Source of the DNA: Hevea brasiliensis
Taxonomy: Eukaryota; Streptophyta; Magnoliopsida; Malpighiales; Euphorbiaceae
DNA: 64,000 nt
Direction of reading: 5' to 3'
Assembly (NCBI RefSeq): GCF_030052815.1
Contig: NC_079496.1
Span: 72,033,652-72,097,651 of the forward strand
The translations under genes were made by a program, and so were the position numbers. The notes beneath the pieces are model-generated. The model had not been told where the DNA came from, did not search any database, and saw nothing but the letters and a program-made list of their open reading frames with translations. Below, one piece after another: positions 10,587 through 22,254 of this stretch (position 1 is the stretch's first letter; the number at the start of each line of letters is the position of its first letter).

Positions 10587-11197
10587 AAAACAGTGGTTAG
10601 AGAGAATGGATAGGGTGTTCAAGAAGCTACATTGTATAAAGGAGCTCAGATTTGAATATTCAGTGTCTCTGCTACAGGGGTATGCATATGACTGGTGGAA
10701 AACCATTCCCTACAGTCTGGTAAAACCTTCAGTGCTAACCTGGAATGATTTTCTATGGGAGTTCAGACAAAAATATGTCCTTAATGCTTATGTGGACTAG
10801 AAGTTGCAAGAGTTCCTAAGTTTGAAACAGGGGAGTAGATCAGTGGCTGAATATGAAAGGGAATTTTTCCACCTGTGCCATTATATAGTGAGTCTACTTT
10901 CTACCAGTAGGGAGAGATGTAAGAGGTTTGAAACCGGCTTGAAGCCCAGTATCAGATTACAAGTGGTCGGATTCAAACATAACAACTTCTCTGAACTTAT
11001 TTCTCAAGCACTAAAGTTAGAAAGAACTGAATCTGAAGTGGCCCCAGAGAAAAATAAATCAGAGAAGACAGAAAAAGAGGGAAAGTCAGTAGAACAGAGT
11101 TCCAGTGGTTCTACTAGAAAGAGGAAGAACCATGGGGGACACAGCAGAGGTGGTAAGAAGTCTGGTAGGAGAAGATATTCAGGACAGAAACCTCCTC
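10587..11197 (+). pseudogene. L-family gag, first fragment
   Basis: The translation resembles the L gag at 44400-44990 and, on the other strand, 58700-59150: an ERMDRVFKKLHC start, a YAYDWWKTIP block, the FRQKYV segment, a REFFHLCHY-like block, then a basic Ser/Lys-rich linker. TAG 10798-10800 interrupts it in frame. The N-terminus was lost with the deletion at the copia left end. The frame is cut at 11197 by the G array and resumes at 30212, where the register is continuous once the inserted array and one copy of the TCCTC duplication are ignored. Gag would bind and package RNA; this copy is dead. Confidence 0.88.
11193..11197. repeat. Target-site duplication TCCTC, left copy
   Basis: TCCTC directly precedes the first G LTR (TGTGACACC at 11198) and is repeated directly after the last G LTR at 30207-30211. 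One pair flanks the whole 19 kb array. Confidence 0.9.
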
Positions 11198-11835
11198 TGT
11201 GACACCCCTTACCCGTGTACAGTATACCCGAGTAAGTAATGCCACACGGTGTACCGGCACACTCTAATATTCCTCAATTAATTTATATCATGCTTTTGCA
11301 TATAATTTATGAAATACAATTTATTTAAACCATTTATCAAAAGTATCATTCATTTAAGGTTCCGAAAATTTTAAAGAAAATCCGGCGGAGTACCGGCTAA
11401 AAATGGAGAAAACCGTTCTTCGGAACCTGTTAAAAACACTTCCAATATTTTTATTCAATCATCTCAAACTCCAATATCCAAAATCTCAACAATATTTCTC
11501 AATAGCAAATTCTCAATAATCTTTTCCTTTCACAAACATCCATTTCTCATATACAAGCGATAAATACATGCTCAAATTTTTGCATTCATAGTCATAACTT
11601 TCATTATTTACATGGACATCAAAATATATTACATGAGTTCAAATACATATGAAAAAGTAAAAATCTGCTACAAAATATCAAAATGACAAAATGACACCTA
11701 GTGCCCTACCAATGCACTGCAGGTAGTGAGGTGACACGGACACTGCGCAGAACTGCAGGATGGACTCACCCAGTCTGTGGTCTACTGGGCTCACGATTGG
11801 GATCTCCAGTACCTACGCGTGGCAAAAGCAACGTG

Positions 11836-11853
11836 CTAAGCAATAATGCTTAG
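11836..11853 (-). promoter_or_regulatory. R-region stem-loop 1, G LTR 1
   Basis: CTAAGCA and TGCTTAG form a 7-bp stem around a 4-nt loop, about 35 nt downstream of the TATA-like box on the minus strand. It is preceded in sense by CACCA, as in every other LTR copy here. Confidence 0.55.
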
Positions 11854-13257
11854 TGGTGCAATAATAAAATAACAAGAAATAACAGATATAAATATGTATT
11901 GCATGTACATGTTTTGTTTGTCATGTATTTGTATATCCATTCATTTATTTCTTCTACATTGCTCATTTTCATTCATTTGGTTGCCCAAGTAACCTACACT
12001 AGACGACTGGACTGGATAACGGGTAAACTGGCACTGGGTATCTAGTACCTCGGGCCGTCACACCATCGGTCGCATATGCATCACCCGGTGTGCAACAGAA
12101 CAGCTACCAAGCTGTAAATAATCTCAGGCACAAGGCCAAGTCTCAATGCAAAGTCAGAATGGCTAAAAGCCATGAATCACAGAATGGCATTTTTCCATGT
12201 GCAGTACTGCTAACTGAACCCTATTGGCATGCCAAACTATCCAAACCAATCTTGTTAGGTATACTAGGGCATTTGAAACTTTTAAATTCTTCAATTTGTG
12301 AATTTCAAATTTTTGGTGTCACTATTCATCATTGGTCAACAAAAATGTTGACTTTTAGAATAAAAATGTGTACATTGACTTTGGCACTCCCAACATACCA
12401 CATTTGGTGTTTAAAACTTGTTGGCATTAAGTGTTAATACCATTCCAAAGTGTAACTCAACACAAGCAGAATTTTCAGTTTTGGTGAGTCAATTTCACTG
12501 TTCCATTGGACACTGTTACTGTAGGAATTTGAAGAAATGTAAAACATGAAAGTTGTTCCTTATTTTGTCTAGTTGAATTTCCTTTTTTGAATCACTCCAT
12601 TTGGAGTTTTGTAGCTCTAGATATGGTCCAAAGACCCAAGCTGGCTGAATGTGCATTCTGCAGAAAATTACCATATCTACAGTGCATGAACAGTAACTAG
12701 AGTCACTTGGTTGGATGGGTTCTGGCCATAATTTTGGGTAGGTTCCTTCATGAAAGTTGTTTGTCTATGTCTTAACTTGTTGCTGTAAAAATGTCAGGTC
12801 AATTGACCAAATTTACAGTGAGTTATAGCCAAATGAATAATTACTGTTCATTTGGCCAATTCTGCAGAATCAGTTTCAGGGTTCCGGATTGGGGCCAAGT
12901 TTTGGTCCTCTTGCTTTGGTCCTTTGGGCATGGTTTCTTCAGCAAAAATGTGCCATTATAAACCTAGTTTCATGTCCAAATGGCCAAACACCAATTGGAC
13001 TAACACAGCCAAAGTTATGGCTGTGTAATTGGACTGAATTTTTAGTCACCATTCTGCACCCTCTAGGCAGCACACACCTTCCCTTTGCCATGCTTTATTC
13101 CAGTCCCAATTAAGGTCAAATTCCTTCAAATGGTCACTAATTGACCATTAGGATGTACTTTAACAATTTCATAAGCCAAGCTAATTTTTACTTCCCAAAA
13201 CCCTGGCTTCACAATATAATTTCTATAAGGTGCCTTAGTTAGCATACCAATTCATCA

Positions 13258-13260
<3 letters not shown>

Positions 13261-13290
<30 letters not shown>
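13261..13290. repeat. AT dinucleotide microsatellite
   Basis: Fifteen AT units in G LTR 1. The equivalent run is about 75 bp in LTR 2 (21124-21198) and about 33 bp in LTR 3 (29129-29161). Confidence 0.95.
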
Positions 13291-13292
<2 letters not shown>

Positions 13293-14335
13293 TCAACATC
13301 ATTTTTAGTCCACTTTAAGACCAACAAAACACTTATTCCTATACCTTCAATAGGGCTGCCGAATTCTATATTGGACATACACATGAGTTTGGTTCATTTC
13401 ATTCACAAATACATGTTGGTTTCAAGTCCTTAACATAGAAATTAAAAGTTTTAAGTGTATATATGCTCTAACCATGTTGTATGCCAATCCAAGCTTGAGA
13501 AAGCTTCACTTTCTTTCTTCTTCTTGGCTGCCAAAAGATTATGCAAGGTGCTAGGGCAAATTTTAGTGAAGCTAGGTTATGATTTTATGGTGGAAACAAA
13601 GGAGAAATTAAGCTTTTGATGGCACATCAATGGAGGAAGGAGGGAAGGGATTTCGGCTGCTTGAGGAAAGGGGTGGCTGCTGCAAATTTTGGTGGATTTA
13701 GTCTTCATTTAGTCTTTTATTTAGTTAGTCAAAGGATGGCTAAATTGTGATTGGTCCAAATTTTCTTAATGACATCACCATGATGTCATAATTAGGCTTT
13801 TTCCTCATTTTCTTTCCTTTTCTTTCCTCCACTACTCATTTTCAATTTAATTTCTAGTAATGTTTATTCATATTTTACGTTATATTAATTATTTACTCAA
13901 CTGGACAAGTCGGCCAAAAATCACCTTGGAAGGCGAAATGACCAAAATGCCCTCCGTTTGGCTTAACGGGTCAAAATCGTCTATACCGATTGAAATATTT
14001 TTCTAGGTATTTTCTTGGCATTCTAATGCCATGGGAACCTCAATTACCCTTCTCTGGAGTCCGAAAATTTATTTTATAATTTTTCCCCCGGGTCTAGGGC
14101 TCCTCGTTGCAAGAACCGCAACTTCCCTCCGGTTACCCATCGCTTGGGCACCGGCTCATTTTGCTTGGTTGTATTTTATTTCTAAAATTTTTACTAAGTG
14201 TTTCTTATTAATATTTGAGTTAATTATGGTTCCTGACTTTAGTTTAAATATTTTTCCGGACGTTCTAGCTGTCCGGACCGACACCGGTCACCGGAACAGT
14301 AGGATGTACGGAGTGGTTACCGAGAGGGTGTTACA

Positions 14336-14348
14336 ACTCTTCCCCTCT
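14336..14348 (-). promoter_or_regulatory. Polypurine tract, proximal G unit
   Basis: Read on the minus strand it is AGAGGGGAAGAGT, directly before the LTR start TGTAACA. The copy in the distal unit is 22244-22256. Confidence 0.85.
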
Positions 14349-15104
14349 AATTTAAATTTCGTCCTCGAAATTTACCTGATGCAAACAGTTGAGGGAACTG
14401 TTGCCTCATCGTTTCTTCACTTTCCCGAGTTGCCTTCTCGGTGTTGTGGTGCCTCCAAAGCACTTTCACCAATGGAATCTGTTTGTTCCTCAACTCTTTC
14501 ACTTCCCGAGCTAGGATCCGTAGAGGTTCTTCTTCATATGTCAAATTCGGCTGTATTTCAATTTCTTCTCTGGAGATGACATACGAAGGATCTGAGCGGT
14601 ATCTTCTGAGCATGGACACGTGGAACACATTGTGGATCTTGTCCAGCTCTGGTGGTAAAGGTAGCCTATAGGCCACTGGACCCACACGTTCAATAACATC
14701 ATATGGGCCAATGAACCTAGGGCTTAACTTACCTTTCCTTCCAAACCTCAATACTTTCCTCCATGGTGACATCTTGAGGAACACTTTGTCGCCAACCCCA
14801 TATTCTATTTCTTTTCTCTTCAGGTCGGCATAAGATTTACATGCATGCGAGGCAACTTTGAGATTGGCTTTGATTGATTTTACCTTCTCCTCGGCTGTTT
14901 CACAGTGCAGCCCTACCGCTTGTCTTCGCCCAATTCAGTCCAAAGACACCGAGTTCTACATTTTCTCCCATACAGCGCTTCATACGGGGCCATTTGGATA
15001 CTAGCTTGGTAGCTATTGTTGTATGCAAATTCTGCCAGTGGGAGGTATCTATCCCAACTTCCCTCAAACTCAATGACACAACTCCTCAGCATATCCTCAA
15101 GAAC
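14347..15104 (-). pseudogene. G proximal unit: integrase C-terminus and chromodomain
   Basis: This second coding part of integrase begins VLEDMLRSC right after a candidate intron. It passes a frame-disturbed EFAYNNSYQ and YEALYGR-like stretch and continues as an intact 145-residue frame (14784-14347). That frame holds the GPYDVIERVGPVAYRL block, NVFHVSMLRRY, and a chromodomain-like end (PLRILAREVKELRN, then VKVLWRHHNTEKATRESEE). Chromodomains at this place are known from chromoviruses and are thought to steer integration to heterochromatin. The last residues FRGRNLN are encoded by the palindrome beside the polypurine tract. Breaks near 14910-14960 coincide with CAG/CTG-rich noise and may be sequence errors. 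Confidence 0.88.
14354..14373. promoter_or_regulatory. Palindrome next to polypurine tract, proximal G unit
   Basis: AAATTTCG and CGAAATTT are separated by four bases. It overlaps the final codons of pol. The same palindrome is kept in L elements, which have no pol (46354-46373, 57195-57214, 63617-63636), and in the distal G unit (22262-22281). Confidence 0.7.
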
Positions 15105-15179
15105 CTGACATATATTTCACGTTATTGTTATCATTTCAATTCAATATTTGTATCAATTTCATTGGTTTCAATTGTTTAC
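15105..15179 (-). other. Candidate 75-bp intron in G integrase, proximal unit
   Basis: In minus-strand sense the insert begins GTAAAC and ends TGTCAG, is AT-rich and contains an in-frame stop. It falls between codons (phase 0) after SERVIQ and before VLEDML, two motifs that are adjacent in related integrases. The distal copy at 23013-23087 has the same length and borders. Confidence 0.75.
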
Positions 15180-15527
15180 CTGGATTACTCTTTCGGATTG
15201 CCCATCCGTCTGAGGATGGAAAGCTGTGCTGAAATGGAGTTGTGTACCCAAGGATTCATGCAACTTCTTCCAAAATCTCAGTGTAAATCTTGGGTCTCGA
15301 TCAGATATGATGGAAAGTGGAATTCCATGCAGTCTAACTATCTCACTGATATATAATTCTGCTAACTTCTCCAGTGAGTAGTCAGTCCTAACTGGCAGAA
15401 AGTGTGCTGACTTCGTCAATCTATCAACTATCACCCATGCTGCATCATGTTTCTTCCGGGTGAGAGGTAGACCACTTACAAAATCCATGGTGACCCGATC
15501 CCATTTCCATTCAGGTATGCGTATAGG
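15180..15527 (-). pseudogene. G proximal unit: integrase core
   Basis: The DDE core is complete: first D in MDFVSGLP, second in SDRDPRF, E in GQSERV, with 35 residues between the second D and the E. It opens after a TAG shared with the distal unit (ends of the two reverse transcriptase frames at 15528 and 23436), where related proteins usually have Gln, so a C-to-T change in a CAG codon is likely. The coding part ends at the intron border at 15180. Integrase would join element cDNA to the genome. Confidence 0.88.
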
Positions 15528-16958
15528 CTATAGCAAACCTGATGGAACCTGATGTTCTGCCTTGACTTGCTGACATGTCAAGCATTTAGTCACATAGTCA
15601 GCTATGTCTTTCTTCATACCAGGCCACCAATACTGAAGCTTCAGATCATGATACATCTTTGTACTTCCTGGGTGCATAGCATATACACTGGTGTGTGCCT
15701 CTTTTACAATACTAGCCTTCAATTCCCCATTATCTGGTACACACAGTCTTCCTTTGTAATAGAAACACCCATCTGCTTTCACCTCATAGTCAGTTGCTTT
15801 TCCCTCTGAGATCTTGCTCATAATAGCCATTAACTTTTCATCTGCCTTATGCCCATCTAAAATCTGCTGTAGCAGGTTTGGCCTCACTTGCAACTCAGCC
15901 AAAATAGCTCCATCTCGAACCAAAGATAGACGGGCATTCAATGATCTCAAAGCTGTGATGGATTTTCTGCTCAAAGCATCAGCAACTATATTTGCCTTCC
16001 CAGGATGGTAGTCAATTACACAGTCATAGTCCTTCAGGAACTCAATCCATCGCCTCTGTCTAAGGTTGAGGTCCTTCTGGGTTGGCAAATATTTCAGGCT
16101 TTTGTGGTCTGTGTAAATGTAGCACTTTTCACCATACAAGTAATGCCTCCATATCTTCAGTGCGAAGATAATTGCTGCAAGTTCTAGATCATGGGTAGGG
16201 TAATTCTGTTCATGTGGCCTTAGCTGCCTGGAAGCATAGGCGACCACCTTCCCCTCTTGCATCAATACACACCCTAACCCATTATGTGAGGCATCACTGT
16301 AGACCACAAAGTCTTTTCCTGACACTGGCTGTGTTAACACTGGTGCCTCTGTCAACATAGCCTTCAACTTCTCAAAACTGGTCTGACACTTGTCATTCCA
16401 GTCAAATCTGACATTCTTGTGTAACAACTTGGTCATTGGAGCAGCTATTAGGGAAAATCCCTTCACAAATCTCCTGTAATACCCAGCTAGCCCCAAGAAG
16501 CTTCTGACCTCAGTTGTGTTTCTGGGAGGCTTCCATTCCATCACTGCTTCTATCTTCTTGGGATCCACCCTAATCCCATCAGCTGACACTATGTGTCCAA
16601 GGAATGCAATCTCATTCAGCCAAAAGTCACACTTGGACAACTTAGCATACAGCTTCTTTTCTCTCAGGGTTTGCAGAACAATCCTCAAATGCTCATCATG
16701 TTCTTCCCTGGTCTTGGAGTACACCAGAATATCATCAATAAAGACCACTACGAACCGATCCAGGTATGGATGGAAGATACGGTTCATAAGGTCCATAAAT
16801 GCCGCTGGTGCATTTGTTAGGCCAAAGGGCATCACCAGAAACTCATAATGCCCATACCGGGTCCTGAATGCAGTCTTGGGCACATCTACATCCTTCACTC
16901 TTAACTGATGATACCCTGATCTGAGATCAATCTTAGAAAATACTCCTGCTCCTTTCAA
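15528..16958 (-). pseudogene. G proximal unit: reverse transcriptase, RNase H and integrase zinc finger
   Basis: A 476-residue open frame begins inside the RT palm: [13 protein letters not shown], then the catalytic FIDDILVYS (residues about 73-81), then the thumb-like [16 protein letters not shown]. RNase H follows with DASHNGLG (about 225), [16 protein letters not shown] and ADALSRK. The frame ends in an HHCC integrase finger (MHPGSTKM...CLTCQQ) and a TAG. The first part of the palm is missing because of an 80-bp deletion at 16980/16981, which also shifts the frame from the upstream protease part. Apart from this, catalytic residues look intact. Confidence 0.93.
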
Positions 16959-16974
16959 CTGATCAAACAGATCA

Positions 16975-17679
16975 TCAATTCTTTTTCACAAACAGCACTG
17001 GAGCTCCCCATGGTGACACACTGGGGCGTATGAACCCCTTATCAAGCAACTCTTGCAACTGAGTTTTCAACTCCCTCAATTCAGTAGGTGCCATCCTATA
17101 AGGAGCAATGGAAATGGGTGCTGTACTCGGCAGTGTCTCAATAGCAAATTCGACTTCCCTTTCTGGTGGCAAACCAGGCAACTCTTTAGGAAATACTTCT
17201 GGGAAGTCTCTCACTGTGGGTATGTCACTCAAGTTTGGCTTAGCCTGCCGAGTATCCACCACATGTGCTAGGTAGGCTTCACAGCCTTTTCTCATCATTC
17301 TTCTTGCAACAGTGGCTGAGATGACATTGGACAAGAAATCTGTCCTTTCACCCACAACTGTAATTTCATTACCCTCCGGAGTTTTTAGAGAAATCCTCTT
17401 CAGTTTGCAATCAACTATTGCCTGATGACGTGATAACCAGTCCATTCCCAATATCACGTCAAACTCATGGAAGGGCAACTCAATCAGGTCTGCCAAGAAT
17501 TTATACCCCTGAATCCTCAACGGGCAACCCTTGTATACCTTGTTCACCACTAAATTGTGGCCCAATGGATTAGTGACCAGAATGTCTTGGTCACTCTCCC
17601 CTACTAGTATCCCCCTTTCTACGGGTAGGTTGATGCAAATGTATGAATGGGTGGATCCTGGATCCACCAATGCATGCAC
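16975..17679 (-). pseudogene. G proximal unit: aspartic protease and RT fingers
   Basis: Retropepsin-like part: HALVDPGSTHSYI holds the catalytic D in a D-P-G variant of the usual D-S/T-G, followed by DILVTNPLGH and FDVILGMDWL. A linker with [21 protein letters not shown] leads to the start of RT ([32 protein letters not shown]). The frame is lost at the 80-bp deletion at 16980. Protease would cut the Gag-Pol polyprotein. The start at 17679 is just the first Met after a break; true translation begins in gag. Confidence 0.92.
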
Positions 17680-18938
17680 AGGTGTAGTGTAGAGGGAGAA
17701 CGTACCCCTGATGACGTCCGGGGCATCTTGCTCCTCCTGAGCTCTCAGGGCATAATTTACGCGGGTGGTGCATTATCGGCCTCTCTGTGGCTCGGATGCG
17801 AGCCTCGAGATGGTCCCACGTCGGATTTACGGACCTTCTACCCCTTGGTGGTGCGAGCGGTGCATGCGCTTGTGTTGGAGCAGCTGTAGTAGTTCTGCGT
17901 GGACAGTTCTTCAACTGATGCTCTGTTGACCCACACCTCAAGCAAGCACCAGTCACTCTCCAACACTCCCCCTTATGCCATTTTTGACAGTGTGGACATG
18001 CAGAAGATGTTGGGGCTGGTCCCCTGAACCCCATCCCTGGAGAGCTGCCCACTGATGGTGTGGACTGACCTCTCCTAGGGGTGAACTGTGGCCTGGGCCC
18101 CTGAGACTGTGCAGGAGGACCCTTAAACTTCTTCCCAAATCCAGGAGCGGAACTAGACTGACCTGGTCCCCTCTTCTACTGTCTATCCCTTCTAGTCTGT
18201 TCACTAATTCTTACTTTTTCCACCTTTATTGCAGCTTCCACTAACTTGGTAAATTCTATGATTCCCAAGGCAGTGAGCTGGATCTTGATGTTGTCATTTA
18301 GTCCCTCTTCAAATCTCTTGCATCTTTCAGCTTCATTTGGGACTATCTCCCTTCCATAGCGGCTTAATCGGACGAATTCTTTCTCATACTAAGCCACTGA
18401 CAATTGTCTCTGCCTCAGGTTAATAAATTCTCTTCTTCTCTCTTCCAGGTATACAGTACCCACATATTTCTTCTTGAACTCAGAGAGAAAGAAGTCCCAA
18501 GTTACAGCTTCTGGCTGCACTTCACTGGACACGGTGTCCCACCACTCATATGCATCATCTTGCAGTAAAGAGATGGCAGCTTCCAGGTTTTGCTCTGGAG
18601 TGCAGTGGAGTTGTTTTAGTACTCTGCCTGTTCTGTTCAACCTATTCTCGGTTGCAACAGAGTCATCTTCTCTCTTGCCATAGAAGTCCACAGCTCCAAA
18701 CTTCCTTAGCCTTTCTAGGTGTGATTTCTGCTGTGGAGCTGGTGGTGGTGGTGGTGGTGCTGGCATTACCCCGGCCATTTGTCTAAAGAAGTCGGCCATT
18801 TGTTGGAACATGGCCTGTGGAGGGCGAGGCTGCTTGAGCTGGCGGAGCAGATTCTCTCATGCCCCCAGTCTCAGCTGCTGCAGGTGGAGCATGACTCTCT
18901 ACTTCCTCCTCAACGGCTCTCTGAGATGAAGGATCCAT
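17680..18938 (-). pseudogene. G proximal unit: gag
   Basis: The likely start is ATG 18938-18936 (MDPSSQ), about 110 bp after the primer site. An acidic, proline-rich N-terminus is followed by the retrotransposon gag domain (FYGKREDD, VLKQLHCTPEQ, DDAYEWWDTV, FKKKYVG) and by two tandem knuckles: CPHCQKWHKGEC (CX2CX3HX3C) and CLRCGSTEHQLKNC (CX2CX4HX4C). A TAG at about 18391-18393 (after RQLSVA) is also present in the distal unit, and a TAG at about 18178 is not. A frame change lies between 18811 and 18938 in CAG/CTG-rich sequence and may be an error. Gag would build the particle. Confidence 0.88.
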
Positions 18939-19048
18939 ATCCTATTCAAAATAAGAAAGATAAACAGATCTGCGCTAGTGTCACCTCGACTCTTACAAAT
19001 GCAATGCATGGTATGGACTCAATCTAGGCCCAGAAACGCCTAAACCGT

Positions 19049-19060
19049 GCTCTGATACCA
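19049..19060 (-). promoter_or_regulatory. Primer binding site, proximal G unit
   Basis: In minus sense TGGTATCAGAGC, five bases from the LTR end at 19066. This is the initiator tRNA-Met type. Confidence 0.9.
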
Positions 19061-19703
19061 CTAAATGTGACACCCCTTACCCGTGTACAGTATACCCGAG
19101 TAAGTAATGCCACACGGTGTACCGGCACACTCTAATATTCCTCAATTAATTTATATCATGCTTTTGCATATAATTTATGAAATACAATTTATTTAAACCA
19201 TTTATCAAAAGTATCATTCATTTAAGGTTCCGAAAATTTTAAAGAAAATCCGGCGGAGTACGGGCTAAAAATGGAGAAAACCGTTCTTCGGAACCTGTTA
19301 AAAACACTTCCAATATTTTTATTCCATCATCTCAAACTCCAATATCCAAAATCTCAACAATATTTCTCAATAGCAAATTCTCAATAATCTTTTCCTTTCA
19401 CAAACATCCATTTCTCATATACAAGCGATAAATACATGCTCAAATTTTTGCATTCATGGTCATAACTTTCATTATTTACATGGACATCAAAATATATTAC
19501 ATGAGTTCAAATACATATGAAAAAGTAAAAATCTACTACAAAATATCAAAATGACAAAATGACACCTAGTGCCCTACCAATGCACTGCAAGTAGTGAGGT
19601 GACACGGACACTGCGCAGAACTGCAGGATGGACTCACCCAGTCTGTGGTCTACTGGGCTCACGATCGGGATCTCCAGTACCTACGCTTGGCAAAAGCAAC
19701 GCG

Positions 19704-19721
19704 CTAAGCAATAATGCTTAG
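19704..19721 (-). promoter_or_regulatory. R-region stem-loop 1, G LTR 2
   Basis: Same CTAAGCA/TGCTTAG stem as in LTR 1, in the same place relative to the TATA-like box. Confidence 0.55.
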
Positions 19722-21121
19722 TGGTGCAATAATAAAATAACAAGAAATAACAGATATAAATATGTATTGCATGTACATGTTTTGTTTGTCATGTATTTGT
19801 ATATCCATTCATTTATTTCTTCTACATTGCTCATTTTCATTCATTTGGTTGCCCAAGTAACCTACACTAGACGATTGGATGGATAACGGGTAAGCGCCTT
19901 TGGGTATCTAGTACCTCGGGCGTCACACCATCGATCGCATATGCATCACCCGGTGTATGAGCAACTACCAAGTCAGTAAATAATCTCAGGCACAAGGCCA
20001 AGTCTCAATGCAAAGTCAGAATGGCTAAAAGCCATGAAATCACAGAATGGCATTTTTGCCATGTGCAGTACTGCTAACTGAACCCTATTGGCATGCCAAA
20101 CTATCCAAACCAATCTTGTTAGGTATACTAGGGCATTTGAAACTTTTAAATTCTTCAATTTGTGAATTTCAAATTTTTGGTGTCACTATTCATCATTGGT
20201 CAACAAAAACGTTGACTTTTAGAATAAAAATGTGTACATTGACTTTGGCACTCCCAACATACTACATTTGGTGTTTAAAACTTGTTGGCATTAAGTGTTA
20301 ATACCATTCCAAAGTGTAACTCAACACAAGCAGAATTTTCAGTTTTGGTGAGTCAATTTCACTGTTCCATTGGACACTGTTACTGTAGGAATTTGAAGAA
20401 ATGTAAAACATGAAAGTTGTTCCTTATTTTGTCTAGTTGAATTTCCTTTTTTGAATCACTCCATTTGGAGTTTTGTAGCTCTAGATATGGTCCAAAGACC
20501 CAAGCTGGCTGAATGTGCATTCTGCAGAAAATTACCATATCTACAGTGCATGAACAGTAACTAGAGTCACTTGGTTGGATGGGTTCTGGCCATAATTTTG
20601 GGTAGGTTCCTTCATGAAAGTTGTTTGTATATGTCTTAACTTGTTGCTGTAAAAATGTCAGGTCAATTGACCAAATTTACAGTGAGTTATGGCCAAATGA
20701 ACAGTTACTGTTCATTTGGCCAATTCTGCAGAATCAGTTTCAGGGTTCCGGATTGGGGCCAAGTTTTGGTCCTCTTGCTTTGGTCCTTTGGGCATGGTTT
20801 CTTCAGCACAAATGTGCCATTATAAACCTAGTTTCATGTCCAAATGGCCAAACACCAATTGGACTAACACCGCCAAAGTTATGGCTGTGTAATTGGACAG
20901 AATTTTCAGTCACCATTCTGCACCCTCTAGGCAGCACACACCTTCCCTTTGCCATGCTTTATTCCAGTCCCAATTAAGGTCAAATTCCTTCAAATGGTCA
21001 CTAATTGACCATTAGGATGTACTTTAACAATTTCATAAGCCAAGCTAATTTTTACTTCCCAAAACCCTAGCTTCACAATATAATTTCTACAAGGTGCCTT
21101 AGTTAGCATACCAATTCATCA

Positions 21122-21123
<2 letters not shown>

Positions 21124-21198
<75 letters not shown>
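21124..21198. repeat. AT dinucleotide microsatellite, expanded
   Basis: About 37 units, more than twice the length in the outer two G LTRs. Confidence 0.95.
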
Positions 21199-21200
<2 letters not shown>

Positions 21201-22254
21201 TCAACATCATTTTTAGTCCACTTTAAGACCAACAAAACACTTATTCCTATACCTTCAATAAGGCTGCCGAATTCTATATTGGACATACACATGAGTTTGG
21301 TTCATTTCATTCACAAATACTTGTTGGTTTCAAGTCCTTAACATAGAAATTAAAAGTTTTAAGTGTATATATGCACTAACCATGTTGTATGCCAATCCAA
21401 GCTTGAGAAAGCTTCACTTTCTTTCTTCTTCTTGGCTGCCAAAAGATTATGCAAGGTGCTAGGACAAATTTTAGTGAAGCTAGGTTATGATTTTATGGTG
21501 GAAACAAAGGAGAAATTAAGCTTTTGATGGCACATCAATAGAGGAAGGAGGGAAGGGATTTCGGCTGCTTGAGGAAAGGGGTGGCTGCTGCAAATTTTGG
21601 TGGATTTAGTCTTCATTTAGTCTTTTATTTAGTTAGTCAAAGGATGGCTAAATTGTGATTGGTCCAAATTTTCTTAATGACATCACCATGATGTCATAAT
21701 TAGGCTTTTTCCTCATTTTCTTTCCTTTCCTTTCCTTCACTACTCATTTTCAATTTAATTTCTAGTAATGTTTATTCATATTTTACATTATATTAATTAT
21801 TTACTCAACTGGACAAGTCGGCCAAAAATCACCTCGGAAGGCGAAATGACCAAAATGCCCTCCGTTTGGCTTAACGGGTCAAAATCGTCTGTACCGATTG
21901 AAAAATTTTTCTAGGTATTTTCTTGGCATTCTAATGCCATGGGAACCTCAATTACCCTTCTCTGGAGTCCCAAAAATTATTTTATAATTTTTCCCCCGGG
22001 TCTAGGGCTCCTCGTTGCGAGAACCGCAACTTCCCTCCGGTTACCCATCGCTTGGGCACCGGCTCGTTTTGCTTGGTTGTATTTTATTTCTAAAATTTTT
22101 ACTAAGTGTTTCTTATTAATATTTGAGTTAATTATGGTTCCTGACTTTAGTTTAAATATTTTTCCGGACGTTCTAGCTGTCCGGACCGACACCGGTCACC
22201 GGAACAGTAGGATGTACGGAGTGGTTACCGGGAGGGTGTTACAACTCTTCCCCT

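Larger units (their letters stand above)
11198..14335 (-). repeat. G LTR 1 (3' LTR of the proximal unit), 3138 bp
   Basis: On the plus strand it runs TGTGACACC...GGTGTTACA, i.e. TGTAAC...TCACA in element sense. It includes an AT dinucleotide run at 13261-13290, a TATA-like box (minus, about 11887-11895) and the hairpin at 11836-11853. Long plus-strand frames across its right border are shadows with no protein similarity. Confidence 0.92.
19066..22243 (-). repeat. G LTR 2 (shared middle LTR), 3178 bp
   Basis: It is the 5' LTR for the proximal unit and the 3' LTR for the distal unit. It is nearly identical to LTR 1 and LTR 3; the extra length is mostly the longer AT run at 21124-21198. The patch 19861-19975 carries many altered CTGG/CAG sites compared with 12001-12110 and 27861-27990. 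Confidence 0.92.

Noticed and set aside
14031..14579. 182-residue plus-strand frame, repeated at 21939-22487 and partly at 29902-30200
   Set aside because: It crosses the G LTR border and runs antisense to the chromodomain end of pol. It recurs only because the LTR and pol recur, and shows no protein family features.
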